Positions 1 to 8,456 are shown, counted from the stretch's first letter. The stretch: 64,000 nucleotides of DNA from Thermocatellispora tengchongensis (GCF_014202315.1 NZ_JACHGN010000036.1:23037-87036); one strand, 5' to 3'. Notes: generated by a model not told the origin, from the letters alone. Made by a program: numbers and translations.

Positions 1-551
1 CCGCAGCACGCGGCGGGGATGCGCAGCGAGCCGAGGCCGTCGCTGCCGGTGGCCAGCGGCACCAGCCCGGCGGCCACCGCCGCCGCGCTCCCGCTGGAGG
101 AGCCGCCGGGGGTGCGGTCGCGCCGCCACGGGTTGCGGGCGGTGCCGTACACGCTGTCGCCGAACGCGACCAGGCACAGCTCGGGCACGTTCGTGATCCC
201 GACCACCACCGCCCCGGCGGCGCGCAGCCGGGCGACGACGGGATGGTCGGCGGCGGCGGGCTCGGAGGAGGTGGCCGCCGATCCGTTGCGGGTCGCCTCG
301 CCGGCGACCGGGATGTTGTCCTTAACTGCCACCGGCACGCCGGCAAGCGGGAGCCGGGTCAGGTCCTCCCGCTCCTGTACGGCCTGTGCCTCGGCCACCG
401 CCTGTTCGGTGCGGATGATCCGGAATGCGCCGATCTCCGGATTCCGCGCGGCGATGGCGTCCAGGTGCTCGCGCACGACCGCGACCGCGGTCGTGTCCCC
501 CCGTCGTACGGCCCGCGCTATCTCGACGGCGCTGCGTCCAACCCACGACAT
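1..551 (-). CDS. Amidase signature family enzyme (3' part outside window)
   Basis: This is the N-terminal ~183 residues of an amidase-signature hydrolase; the gene runs off the left edge. The translation from the ATG at 551 contains the catalytic lysine motif VAVKDNIP, the glycine/serine motif GGSSSGSAAAVAAG and the SDGLGSLRIPA motif that carries the cis-serine and the nucleophilic serine region of the Ser-cisSer-Lys triad. The family hydrolyses amide bonds. It includes GatA, but no gatB or gatC is visible here, so a stand-alone catabolic amidase is more likely. The substrate cannot be told. Confidence 0.85.
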   Translation of the reverse strand, partial: MSWVGRSAVEIARAVRRGDTTAVAVVREHLDAIAARNPEIGAFRIIRTEQAVAEAQAVQEREDLTRLPLAGVPVAVKDNIPVAGEATRNGSAATSSEPAAADHPVVARLRAAGAVVVGITNVPELCLVAFGDSVYGTARNPWRRDRTPGGSSSGSAAAVAAGLVPLATGSDGLGSLRIPAACC

Positions 552-639
552 GTCCGAAGTGTTCTCCGGTGCCGCCGCAGGGGGAAGGGGCCCTTACCGG
601 ATTGTGGGCAACCCGTGATCGCACCTCGGCGCGGGGTGG

Positions 640-1266
640 TCAGCCGGTCAGGGGGAGGTCGCCGGTCAGGTACCGCTGGAGGGTCGGCGCCACGCAGGCG
701 ATGAGCTGCTCCCGCGGCAGGGCGGACAGCGGTTCGATCTTGAGCGCGTAGCGGACCATGCCCAGGCCGACGAGCTGGGAGGCGGCCAGCAGGGCGCGGG
801 TCTCGGCGTGGTCGCATCGCAGGTACCGGGTCATCGGGATCAGCATCTCGGCGACCATGAAGTTCCTGATCAGGTCGGCGGCGGGCGGGGCCGAGGCCGC
901 GGAGTGCAGCAGGGCGTACATCCGCCAGCCGGTGGCCGGGTCCTCCCACAGCCCCAGGTAGCGCCGAACCAGCCGCTCGCCGAGACCGGCCGGGTCGCCG
1001 TCGATGGCCCCGTGCATCTCGCGCACCGGCAGCCCGGTCCTGATGGCCTCCACGAACAGGCCGTCCTTGCTGCCGAAGAAGTGCATGACCAGGGCCGGAT
1101 CGACCCCGGCGGCGCGGGCGACGGCGCGGATCGTGGTGCCCGGGTAGCCCTTGTCGGCGAAGGAGCGCATGGCCGCGTCGAGGATCGCCGCGCGGGTCTG
1201 CGGGGAGCCCGTGCGCCGTCCGGACGTCCGTGCGGCCCGGGGCCGCTGCTCTGCGATCTCGGTCAC
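640..1266 (-). CDS. TetR-family transcriptional regulator
   Basis: A TetR-type repressor of about 208 residues. The N-terminal helix-turn-helix reads TRAAILDAAMRSFADKGYPGTTIRAVARAAGV followed by the typical MHFFGSKDGLF; in the usual YYHFxxK signature Y-Y is replaced by M-H. The C-terminal ligand domain is unassigned. I chose the GTG at 1266 because the frame upstream (an ATG at 1293) runs into a palindromic operator and has no ribosome binding site; the ATG remains possible. It is divergent from the membrane protein at 1338, which it probably controls. Confidence 0.85.
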   Translation of the reverse strand: MTEIAEQRPRAARTSGRRTGSPQTRAAILDAAMRSFADKGYPGTTIRAVARAAGVDPALVMHFFGSKDGLFVEAIRTGLPVREMHGAIDGDPAGLGERLVRRYLGLWEDPATGWRMYALLHSAASAPPAADLIRNFMVAEMLIPMTRYLRCDHAETRALLAASQLVGLGMVRYALKIEPLSALPREQLIACVAPTLQRYLTGDLPLTG

Positions 1267-1272
1267 AGCCCT

Positions 1273-1309
1273 ATTCAACCACCCAGAATTCATCTATGTT
1301 GAATTCAAC
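1273..1309. promoter_or_regulatory. Putative TetR operator between divergent genes
   Basis: The perfect 12-bp palindrome GTTGAATTCAAC lies at 1298-1309. A matching half site ATTCAAC lies at 1273-1279, in inverted orientation to it. The spot, between a TetR gene and a divergently read membrane protein, is typical for autoregulation. Binding is inferred from position and symmetry only. Confidence 0.55.
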
Positions 1310-1337
1310 AGCGATGAAGTCATCAGGTGGTGAAATC

Positions 1338-2303
1338 ATGCGCAAGATCATCGGTGCCATCGTGGGCACGACCCTCATCGGCATGGTGTTCGCGCTGTCG
1401 TTCATCGGCTCGTTCCACCAGCCGGAGCCGCACGGCGTGCCGATCGCCGTCGTCGGCCCGCAGGAGGTGGCCGGGCAGCTCGGCGGAGCGCTCGCACGCA
1501 GGGCCCCGGACGCGTTCGAGCTGCGGCGATACGAGGACGAGGCCGCGGCGCGGGCCGCCCTGCTGGACCGTGAGGTCCAGGCGGTGCTGGTGCCCCAGGC
1601 GGGCAGGCTCGTGGTGGCCGGAGCCGGCGGGCGTACGGGGGCGGCGGCGATCACCGGAGCGTTCCAGGCGGCGGCCCAGGCCCAGGGACGGCCCCTGGCC
1701 GTGGAGGACGCGGCCCCGCTGCCGCCCGGCGACAGCGGCGGCATCTCCGGCATGTTCTACGTGATCAGCCTGGTCATCCCGGGCCTCGCGCTCGGCGTGG
1801 CCCTGCCGGCGCTGGTCCCGGGCGCGGCGGGCCGGATCGGATGGCTCCTCGCCGGGGCCGCGGTGATCGCGGCGGGTGACGCCTGGCTGGTCGACCAGGT
1901 GTTCGGCGCGCTGCCCGGGGCGTACCCCGGGCTGTGGGCGGTCTCGGCCGCGCTCGTGCTGACGGTCGCGGCGGTGGCGGCCGGCCTGACCCGCTTCCTC
2001 GGCACCGCGGGAGCGGGATTGACCGGGCTGCTGTTCGTCGTGGTCGGCGTGCCCGCGAGCGGCGGGCCGATCGGCGCGTACTTCATCCCCGAGTGGTACG
2101 CCGCCGTGGGGCGGGCCCTGCCGGTCGGGCACGGGGCCGAGGCGATCCGCAACGTGGTGTTCTTCGACGGGGCGGCGCTCACGACTCCGCTGCTGGTGCT
2201 GGGCGCCTGGGCCCTGGTCGGGATCGCGCTGCTGGCCCTCCCCGGACGCCGCCCCACCCCCGAGCCCCCCGCCGAGCGCATCGACCCGGTCCCGGTCGGC
2301 TGA
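1338..2303 (+). CDS. YhgE/Pip-like (ABC-2 type) membrane protein
   Basis: A 321-residue membrane protein. Residues ~5-25 form one membrane helix. A soluble outer domain of ~110 residues follows, then five or so helices from about residue 135 to the C-terminal region (MFYVISLVIPGLALGVALPALV and onwards). This one-helix, loop, helix-bundle plan is that of YhgE/Pip and DUF3533-type relatives of ABC-2 permeases, proposed to act in export or drug tolerance. No ATPase gene is adjacent. The start at 1338 has AGGTGG at the right distance. Divergent pairing with the TetR gene suggests an inducible efflux or stress protein. The specific substrate is unknown. Confidence 0.6.
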   Translation: MRKIIGAIVGTTLIGMVFALSFIGSFHQPEPHGVPIAVVGPQEVAGQLGGALARRAPDAFELRRYEDEAAARAALLDREVQAVLVPQAGRLVVAGAGGRTGAAAITGAFQAAAQAQGRPLAVEDAAPLPPGDSGGISGMFYVISLVIPGLALGVALPALVPGAAGRIGWLLAGAAVIAAGDAWLVDQVFGALPGAYPGLWAVSAALVLTVAAVAAGLTRFLGTAGAGLTGLLFVVVGVPASGGPIGAYFIPEWYAAVGRALPVGHGAEAIRNVVFFDGAALTTPLLVLGAWALVGIALLALPGRRPTPEPPAERIDPVPVG

Positions 2304-2398
2304 CTCCGCACTTCCGGAAATCAGCGGCCGGTCAGATTGCGCGATCCGGCAATCGCCCGGCCCTGATCACTCAGGTGACCATCTGCTTCGCGAGACGT

Positions 2399-2431
2399 GC
2401 GGGCGGCCCGATGACACGGGGGGCCGCCCGC
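2399..2431 (+). terminator. Hairpin terminator after the YhgE-like gene
   Basis: An 11-bp perfect stem, GCGGGCGGCCC with GGGCCGCCCGC, flanks an 11-base loop about 95 bases after the stop codon. There is no U-tract, which is common in high-GC actinobacteria. Confidence 0.55.
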
Positions 2432-2439
2432 GCCCACGA

Positions 2440-2545
2440 CGGGCGGCGTACCCCGCCCGGGCTGGAAGCGGGCGGTGTACAACCCGCCCGGACTAACAGC
2501 GGGCGCGTACCCGCCCGTCCCTACGACGGGCGGCGTACCCGCCCG
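2440..2545. repeat. Array of four GTAC-centred palindromes
   Basis: Four short inverted repeats of the form GGGCG-(N)-GTAC-(N)-CGCCC occur at about 2440-2459, 2469-2490, 2500-2517 and 2527-2545. They are spaced 27-31 bases apart and end just before the ribosome binding site of the DedA gene. Each arm is 6-7 bp. They could be stacked operators, a structured leader, or a REP-like element. Nothing in the sequence decides between these. Confidence 0.7.
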
Positions 2546-2559
2546 ATGAGGAGGCGACG

Positions 2560-3276
2560 GTGCACGGCATCGACCTGCCGTCGGCCGCGGCCCTGGCCTA
2601 CCTGGCCATATGTGCCCTGACCGCGTTCGACGTCTTCTTCCCGGTGCTGCCGGGCGAGGGCACCCTGATGGCCGCGGGGGCGCTCACGGTCACCGGCGAC
2701 CTGGAGATCCCGCTGGTGATCCTGGCGGGGGCGCTCGGCGCACTGGCCGGAGACCTCGCCTCGTACCAGGTGGGCCGCCGCCTGCGCCGCCGCGCGGACC
2801 GCCCACGCCCCCGCGCGGGCGGCTCCCGCCTGGGCCGCTTCCGCCCGGATCGCTTCCGCCCGGATCGCTTCCGCCCGGGCCGCCCCCGCCCCCGGCCGGG
2901 CGCCGCCCTGCTGGCCCGGTTGGGCGGCGCCGTGCCCGGCCTGACCACGGGGTGGCCGGAGCGCTTCCAGCGGCACGGCGGTCTGGTCCTGTTCGCGGCC
3001 CGTCTCGTCCCCGGCGGCCGGACCGCGGCCACCCTCGCCGCGGGCCGCCTGGCGTACTCCCGGCGCAGGTTCGCGGCCACGGAACTGGCCATCGACGCCG
3101 GCTGGGCCGCCGCCGCGACCCTCCTCGGCTACCTCGGCGCCACCGTCCTCCCGGCCGGCCTCACCCCGGAACGCCTCCTCCTCATCGCCGAGGTCGTCCT
3201 GTTCATCGCCTGCCTGACCCTCGGCGCCCGCCTCTGGCGCGTGCTCAACCTAGGGCCGGGATCACGCCGAAGCTGA
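2560..3276 (+). CDS. DedA/VTT-family membrane protein with Arg-rich insert
   Basis: A 238-residue DedA-type (SNARE-associated/VTT) protein. This family acts in the membrane in lipid-carrier recycling and envelope homeostasis. The N-terminal part has FFPVLPGEGTLMAAG and GALAGDLASYQVGRR. The second half has FQRHGGLVLFAARLVPGGRTAATLAAG, with the conserved F-x-x-R-x-x-P-x-x-R type element, then C-terminal helices. Unusually, a basic segment of tandem RFRPD/RFRPG units (about residues 93-108) sits where the cytoplasmic loop should be. It starts at GTG with a GAGGAGG-like site. Its 3' end overlaps the convergent uppP gene by 32 bp. Undecaprenyl-phosphate recycling would link the two neighbours, but that is inference. 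Confidence 0.75.
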   Translation: MHGIDLPSAAALAYLAICALTAFDVFFPVLPGEGTLMAAGALTVTGDLEIPLVILAGALGALAGDLASYQVGRRLRRRADRPRPRAGGSRLGRFRPDRFRPDRFRPGRPRPRPGAALLARLGGAVPGLTTGWPERFQRHGGLVLFAARLVPGGRTAATLAAGRLAYSRRRFAATELAIDAGWAAAATLLGYLGATVLPAGLTPERLLLIAEVVLFIACLTLGARLWRVLNLGPGSRRS

Positions 3277-4078
3277 CCAGGGCGATCACGAGGATGCCCA
3301 GGGCCACGCGGTAGATGACGAAGCCGGTGAAGCGGTGGGTGCTGATGTAGCGCAGGAACCAGGCGATGGCGGCGTAGCCGACGGCGAAGGAGACGATGGT
3401 GGCCAGGATGGTGGGGCCCCAGTCGGGGGTGCCGTTCTCGCCGCCGATCTCGAACAGCTCCAGGACGCCGGACATCAGGACGGCGGGGATCGCCAGGAGG
3501 AAGGAGTACTCGGCGGCCTCCTCGCGGCGGTAGCCGAGGAGCAGGCCGGCGCCGGTGGTGCCGCCGGAGCGGGAGACGCCGGGGATGAGGGCCAGGGCCT
3601 GGGCGAAGCCGTACGTGAGCGCGTGCGGGGCGTTGAGGTGCTTGTCCAGGGTCAGCTCGTTGCGGGCCAGGTGGTCGGCCAGGGCCAGCAGCAGGCCGAA
3701 GGTGATCAGGCACGTGCCCACCAGGCGCAGGTCGCGCAGGGTGGTCTCGATCTGGTCCTTGAAGGTGATGCCGAGCAGGCCGATCGGGATGCTGCCCAGG
3801 ATGACGAACCAGCCCATGCGGGCGGCCTGGTGCTGGCGCAGGTGCGGCGTCCACAGCGAGCGGGTCCAGGTCGAGATGATGTCCCAGATGCGCTTGCGGA
3901 AGTAGATCAGCACCGCGGTCTCGGTGCCGAGCTGGATGACGGCGGTGAACGCGGCGCCGGGGTCCTCCCAGCCGAACAGGGCGGAGACGACGCGAATGTG
4001 CGCGCTGGAGGAGATCGGCAGGAACTCGGTGAGCCCCTGCAACACACCCAGCACTAATGCCTCAAACCAGCCGATCAA
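3245..4078 (-). CDS. uppP: Undecaprenyl-diphosphate phosphatase
   Basis: UppP (BacA) is an integral membrane enzyme that removes the terminal phosphate from undecaprenyl diphosphate to recycle the cell-wall lipid carrier; it confers bacitracin tolerance. The two signature segments are intact: VLGVLQGLTEFLPISSSAHI near the N-terminus, with the catalytic Glu and Ser cluster, and LIPGVSRSGGT in the second half. Predicted helices cover the rest. I prefer the TTG at 4078 (277 residues, family-typical length, GGAAGG upstream). An ATG at 4144 would add 22 residues before the conserved start. The gene is tail-to-tail with DedA. Confidence 0.93.
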   Translation of the reverse strand: MIGWFEALVLGVLQGLTEFLPISSSAHIRVVSALFGWEDPGAAFTAVIQLGTETAVLIYFRKRIWDIISTWTRSLWTPHLRQHQAARMGWFVILGSIPIGLLGITFKDQIETTLRDLRLVGTCLITFGLLLALADHLARNELTLDKHLNAPHALTYGFAQALALIPGVSRSGGTTGAGLLLGYRREEAAEYSFLLAIPAVLMSGVLELFEIGGENGTPDWGPTILATIVSFAVGYAAIAWFLRYISTHRFTGFVIYRVALGILVIALVSFGVIPALG

Positions 4079-4334
4079 CGAAAGAGCACCTTCCAAAGCG
4101 GAGGCCGCGGCGAGTGGCGCCGGGCGGCCCCGAGAAATCTGCATGACGACGTGTGCGGTGGCCGCCACGGGTAACCGCACTAGGCGAGGCTAGCGGAGAC
4201 CGGGACCGCGCGTGGTCGGTCGTGCGGACGGTGCCCGATCGTCCTTTCGGTCGTGCCGTTCAGTTCCCGTGGTGGTGTATGTCTCGTCCGGAACCGCTGG
4301 ACACCGGGGGGCGGGGTCCGTGACGATACCGGCC

Positions 4335-4853
4335 ATGATCGAGCGCCCGTTGTTGCTTGTGGACGTGGACGGGGTGCTCAACCCCCTGGGGGCGTCGCTG
4401 CCCGGCTTCACCCCGCACGAGTGCGTGGTGGACGGGCAGGTGTACCGCGTGCAGCTCAACACCGCCCACGGCCCGGCGCTGCTGAGGCTGGCCGAGGAGA
4501 CCGGGGCCGAACTGGTGTGGGCGACCACCTGGGAGCACGCGGCGAACGAGTGGATCGGTCCCAGGATCGGGCTGCCCGAGCTGCCGGTGATCGAGATGCC
4601 GCTGCCCGGCCTGCCCGGCGGGCCGCCGCCGAGCGGGTACGGCGAGATGTTCAAGACCCCGCACGTGGCCGCGTACGTCGGGGGGCGGCCGTTCGTCTGG
4701 TTCGACGACCACACCTGGGAGCCGGACGAGGCGTACCTGCGTGACCGGCCGGGGATCGGGGAGTTCCTGCTGGTCCGCGTGGACGCCCGCGCGGGGCTGA
4801 CGGAGGCCGACCTGGCCGGCGCGCGGGAGTGGCTGAGCGCGCGTCAGGGTTGA
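4335..4853 (+). CDS. HAD-like protein of the DVDGVLN type
   Basis: A 172-residue protein starting MIERPLLLVDVDGVLNPLG, which carries the HAD nucleophile motif DxDGV. It has WATTWEHAAN in the region of motif II (T-T) and FVWFDDHTWEPD near the end as the acidic motif IV. This matches the small HAD domain related to Swiss-army-knife RNA-repair HAD proteins, a family of unknown substrate in actinobacteria. A GTG at 4320 in the same frame is an alternative start. No operon partner is evident. Confidence 0.75.
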   Translation: MIERPLLLVDVDGVLNPLGASLPGFTPHECVVDGQVYRVQLNTAHGPALLRLAEETGAELVWATTWEHAANEWIGPRIGLPELPVIEMPLPGLPGGPPPSGYGEMFKTPHVAAYVGGRPFVWFDDHTWEPDEAYLRDRPGIGEFLLVRVDARAGLTEADLAGAREWLSARQG

Positions 4854-4945
4854 CCCCGTCAGGGTTTTGTCAGGGTTCCGAGTCGGAACGCCGGGTAGAC
4901 GCCTCCTCGTTGAATCTGGTGAAAGCCATTCATCGGGAGGGAAAC

Positions 4946-5152
4946 GTGTACAGATCGACCAGGCACAAGATGATCGCCGGCGTGTGCGGCGGGATCGCCG
5001 AGCGATACGGCTGGTCGCCCACCGTCGTACGGCTGCTGTTCCTGCTGTCCTGCATCCTGCCGGGGCCGCAGTTCGTGATCTACCTGATCATGTGGATCGC
5101 GCTGCCCAAGGCGCCCAGCTCGCACCACACCGGCGCGTACGCACGCCACTGA
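4946..5152 (+). CDS. Small PspC-domain membrane protein
   Basis: A 68-residue single PspC domain: STRHKMIAGVCGGIAERYG followed by a hydrophobic hairpin (VVRLLFLLSCILPGPQFVIYLIMWIALP). PspC proteins sit in the inner membrane and take part in envelope-stress responses. Stand-alone short versions are common in actinobacteria. The GTG start is preceded by a strong GGGAGG. Three direct copies of GTCAGGGTT lie upstream (4843-4877). The neighbouring lipB gene begins within about 20 bases of the stop, so the two may be co-transcribed. Confidence 0.85.
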   Translation: MYRSTRHKMIAGVCGGIAERYGWSPTVVRLLFLLSCILPGPQFVIYLIMWIALPKAPSSHHTGAYARH

Positions 5153-5170
5153 GTGCTTAAGCTGTTCTCC

Positions 5171-5812
5171 ATGAGGGAACGTCCGCTGTCCATGATCCAG
5201 GACGACCTGGTGGAGTACGAGAAGGCCATGGAGCGCATGGCCGAGCTGGTCGGCCAGAGGCAGCGCGACGAGCGCCCCGACACCCTCTGGCTGCTCAGCC
5301 ACCCCTCGGTCTACACGATCGGCCGCCGCACCCCCGCCGAGCACCTGCCCGACCCCTCCCACGGCATCGCCGTGGTGCAGACGGGCAGGGGCGGGCAGCT
5401 CACCTACCACGGTCCCGGGCAGCTCGTCGGCTACCTGATCGTCAAGCTGCGCGAGGACGAGGGGATCGTCGACTACGTGCGCGAGGTGGAGCTGCGCCTG
5501 GTCAAGGCGCTGGACGCGCTGGGCCTCGCGGCCGAGCGGCGCGACACCCCGCCCGGCTCCGAGCTGCTGACCGGCGTGTGGACCACCGCCACGGGGCGCA
5601 AGATCGCCTCGATCGGCATGCGGCAGAGCCGGGGGGTGACCAGCCACGGGTTCGCCCTCAACGTCGACGGCGACCTGATGCCGTGGAACTGGGCGGTCGC
5701 GTGCGGCATGCCCGACGTCGACATGACCTCCACCTCGCGCGAGGGCCTGGCGGCGACCATGGACGACGTGCGCGCCGCGGTCGCCGCCGCCTTCGAGGCG
5801 AGCCCCGCCTGA
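5171..5812 (+). CDS. lipB: Octanoyl-[acyl-carrier] protein transferase
   Basis: LipB moves the octanoyl group from acyl carrier protein to lipoyl domains, the first step of protein lipoylation. The family motifs are present: GRGGQLTYHGPGQLVGY, the catalytic lysine in RKIASIGMRQ, HGFALNV, and the catalytic cysteine in WNWAVACGMPDVDMTS. The length, 213 residues, is normal. Starts at 5153 (GTG), 5171 (ATG) or 5192 (ATG) are all possible since none has a clear ribosome binding site. lipA, often adjacent, is not in the window. Confidence 0.93.
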   Translation: MRERPLSMIQDDLVEYEKAMERMAELVGQRQRDERPDTLWLLSHPSVYTIGRRTPAEHLPDPSHGIAVVQTGRGGQLTYHGPGQLVGYLIVKLREDEGIVDYVREVELRLVKALDALGLAAERRDTPPGSELLTGVWTTATGRKIASIGMRQSRGVTSHGFALNVDGDLMPWNWAVACGMPDVDMTSTSREGLAATMDDVRAAVAAAFEASPA

Positions 5813-5815
5813 GGG

Positions 5816-7372
5816 TCAGCCGATCGGCTCCTTGGGCGAGGGCTCCTCGTCCACGTTGCGCCGGGGGCCGGCGAACCAGTGGCGGGCCGACAGCAGCCAC
5901 CACAGCGCGATGCCGATGAGCACCGTGCCCACGGCGATGGGCGCGTAGTTCACCGCCGTCCAGGTGAAGTCCGCGTTCCACGGCACGCCCGCGGGCGAGA
6001 ACGGCAGCACGAAGTACACCGAGATGATCGCGATCTCCACCACCGCGATCCAGCCCATCACCTTGTACTTGCGGCCGAGCGTCCACGGGCCGGGCTGGAA
6101 CGCGTCGCCCATGCGCAGCCGCAGCCAGATCGGGATCAGGAAGGCCAGGTAGAGCCCGATGACCGCGATCGAGACGACGGCGTAGAACGCGACCGGGGTG
6201 CTGGTCCCGGCGGGGGCGTACAGCGCGGGCAGGGTGAGCAGGGCGGCCACGACGCAGCCGGCGATGATGGCGTTGACCGGGGTCCTGTTGCGGTCCACCC
6301 GCGACCACAGCCGCCAGCCGGGCACCGCGCCGTCGCGGGAGAACGCGTACGTCATGCGCGACATCGAGGTCACGCAGCTCATCCCGCAGAAGAACTGGCC
6401 GATGGTGGAGATGGCGAACACGGCGGTGGCGAGCGGCGAGGACAGCGCGGAGGTGAAGATCGCGCCGACGAAGCCCGCCTCCTCGTTGATCGCGTCCACG
6501 TCCGTGGCGGCGAACAGGAACGACAGCAGCAGGATCCAGCCGCCGATCGCCGAGTAGAAGATCGACTGCCACAGGCCCTTGGCCGCGGCGCGGGCGGCGC
6601 CCTGGGTCTCCTCCGACACGTGCGCGCACGCGTCGAACCCGGTGATCGTGTACTGGGTGAGCAGGAAGCCCAGCGGCAGCACGTACAGCCAGAAGGTCAG
6701 GCCGCTCTCGCCGTCGCCGAAGCCGGAGTTGTTGATGGTCTCGGTGAAGACGAAGCCGAGCGTCTGGTGGTCACTGGGCGCGAAGATCAGGATGGCCACC
6801 ACGATCGCCGCTCCCGCGACGTGCCACCACACCGAGACGTTCTGCAGCAGTGAGATGAGCCGGTGGCTGTAGATGTTGATCAGCGCGTGCAGCGCCAGGA
6901 TGATCACGAACAGCAGGAACGCCTGCGGGAGGGTTCCCTCCCAGGCGCCGCCGGACAGCCGGCTGATCGTGATGTTCAGGAAGGTCGCGCAGCCGTAGTC
7001 CACCGAGGCGGTGACCGCGACCAGGCCGATGAGGTTGAGCCAGCCGGTGAACCAGCCGTGCACCGGTTTGCCCAGTTTGGCGGCCCACCAGTAGATGCCG
7101 CCCGCGGTCGGGTAGGCGGAGACCAGCTCCGACATGCACAAGCCGATGATCAGGATGAAGATGGAGATCAGCGGCCAGCCCCAGGAGATGGCGACGGGGC
7201 CGCCGTTGTTCCACGCCTGCCCGAAGGTGGTGAAGCAGCCGGCCAGGATCGAGATGATGGAGAAGGAGATCGCGAAGTTGGAGAACCCGCTCCAGGTGCG
7301 CGCGAGTTCCTGCTTGTAACCGAGCTCGGCCAGACGGCGGGCGTCCTCATCGAGGGTCTCCGGCTTGGTCAT
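5816..7372 (-). CDS. APC-superfamily amino acid/amine permease
   Basis: A 518-residue transporter with about 12 membrane helices, opening with the cytoplasmic stretch ELGYKQELARTWSGFSNFAISFSIISILAG that typifies the amino acid-choline-polyamine (APC) family (GABA/choline permease branch). It also has STFGQAWNNGGP-like and SEETQGAARAAAKG segments, the latter conserved in this branch. I use the ATG at 7372 (a TTG precedes it). Its start overlaps the end of the choline-kinase-like gene by 26 bp, so the two are translated from one message. Uptake of an amino-alcohol or amine that the kinase then phosphorylates is a reasonable inference. Confidence 0.85.
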   Translation of the reverse strand: MTKPETLDEDARRLAELGYKQELARTWSGFSNFAISFSIISILAGCFTTFGQAWNNGGPVAISWGWPLISIFILIIGLCMSELVSAYPTAGGIYWWAAKLGKPVHGWFTGWLNLIGLVAVTASVDYGCATFLNITISRLSGGAWEGTLPQAFLLFVIILALHALINIYSHRLISLLQNVSVWWHVAGAAIVVAILIFAPSDHQTLGFVFTETINNSGFGDGESGLTFWLYVLPLGFLLTQYTITGFDACAHVSEETQGAARAAAKGLWQSIFYSAIGGWILLLSFLFAATDVDAINEEAGFVGAIFTSALSSPLATAVFAISTIGQFFCGMSCVTSMSRMTYAFSRDGAVPGWRLWSRVDRNRTPVNAIIAGCVVAALLTLPALYAPAGTSTPVAFYAVVSIAVIGLYLAFLIPIWLRLRMGDAFQPGPWTLGRKYKVMGWIAVVEIAIISVYFVLPFSPAGVPWNADFTWTAVNYAPIAVGTVLIGIALWWLLSARHWFAGPRRNVDEEPSPKEPIG

Positions 7373-8351
7373 CAAGCCTCCTTGGCGTTGCGGGGGGTGA
7401 AGCCGGGGGCAGGCCCCGGACGTCGTCGATCAGCCGGCCGAAGCCGGGATCGTCCAGGTCCCGTGCGGCCCGCCGGAACTTCGCGGCGGCCTCGGCGGCG
7501 TAGTCGAAGTCGGCCGCCGCCGCCTGCTCCTTGAGCAGCCCGTGGTGCACGGAGAACCACAGGGTCCAGGTGATGTTGGACATGATCAGGTAGAGCCGCA
7601 CCCGGGCCGTCAGCCGCGGGTCGGGCCCGCCGAAGTACGCCCGCGCCAGCCGCTCGCACAGGTCGGGGTCGTACTCGGCCTCGGCGGCGATGTCGCCCAG
7701 CTCGAAGGCCGGGTCGTTGTTGCCGGAGAGCTGGTAGTCCACGATGCGCACCGCGCCGTCGCGGGCCGCGATCAGGTTCTCGGGCAGCAGGTCGTTGTGG
7801 CAGGGCGCGGGCGGCAGCGGGCGGGCCGCGAGGGCGCGCTCGATCTCGGCCACCGCGGGCAGCCGGTCCTCGTAGCCGGAGGGCACCGACAGCCCGTGCG
7901 CGCGGCACAGCCCCAGCAGCTCGTCCAGCTTCCGGAAGATCGAGAAGTCGTTGCCGAAGGCCGGGCCCACGTGCAGCCTCCGGCAGGCGGCGGCGATCCG
8001 CGGGATCATCGCGGGATCGCGGACCGCCGCCGCGTCCAGCGTGCGGCCGTGGATGTACTCCAGCAGCAGCGCCGGCGGCTCCGCGAACTCGTGTACGACC
8101 CGCGCGCCGACGCCGGTACGGGCCGCCAGTTCGGTGTTGGCGATCTCCTGGGCGAGGGGGATGCCGAGCCCGGCCTCGGAGACCCGCGGATCGAGAACCC
8201 GCAGCAGCCAGGTCTCACCGTCTCCGGAGTCGATGCGGGCGATCCTGTGGCTCAGCCCGCCCTTGATCTCGGTGGCCGTGACCGCCCGGCCTGCCCAGGC
8301 CGTGACGAGATCGACGGGGTCGAGTGGCGCACCGGGGATCGCATCCAGCAT
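7347..8351 (-). CDS. Choline/ethanolamine kinase-like phosphotransferase
   Basis: A 334-residue protein of the APH/choline kinase fold. The Brenner-type catalytic motif is CHNDLLPEN, with the catalytic Asp and metal-binding Asn, and the DxD-type metal motif is IVDYQLSGNNDPAFELGDIAAE. This second motif, with S-G-x-N-D-P, resembles LicA-type choline kinases more than aminoglycoside kinases. The gene is followed immediately by, and overlaps, an APC permease. The pair probably imports and phosphorylates choline, ethanolamine or a related amine. A resistance role is less likely. Confidence 0.75.
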   Translation of the reverse strand: MLDAIPGAPLDPVDLVTAWAGRAVTATEIKGGLSHRIARIDSGDGETWLLRVLDPRVSEAGLGIPLAQEIANTELAARTGVGARVVHEFAEPPALLLEYIHGRTLDAAAVRDPAMIPRIAAACRRLHVGPAFGNDFSIFRKLDELLGLCRAHGLSVPSGYEDRLPAVAEIERALAARPLPPAPCHNDLLPENLIAARDGAVRIVDYQLSGNNDPAFELGDIAAEAEYDPDLCERLARAYFGGPDPRLTARVRLYLIMSNITWTLWFSVHHGLLKEQAAAADFDYAAEAAAKFRRAARDLDDPGFGRLIDDVRGLPPASPPATPRRLDDQAGDPR

Positions 8352-8456
8352 CCAGGAGCTCCTTTTGGCCTGGCTTTAGACCATTGATCCCATCCTGGGC
8401 GCCAGGTGTTACGAGTCCATTCCGATCCAGGGTCTTTCCGGATCACGAGCCGATTA

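Noticed and set aside
7347..8351. Aminoglycoside resistance kinase
   Set aside because: The S-G-x-N-D-P type metal motif and the overlapping permease point to a choline-kinase-like enzyme; resistance cannot be supported.
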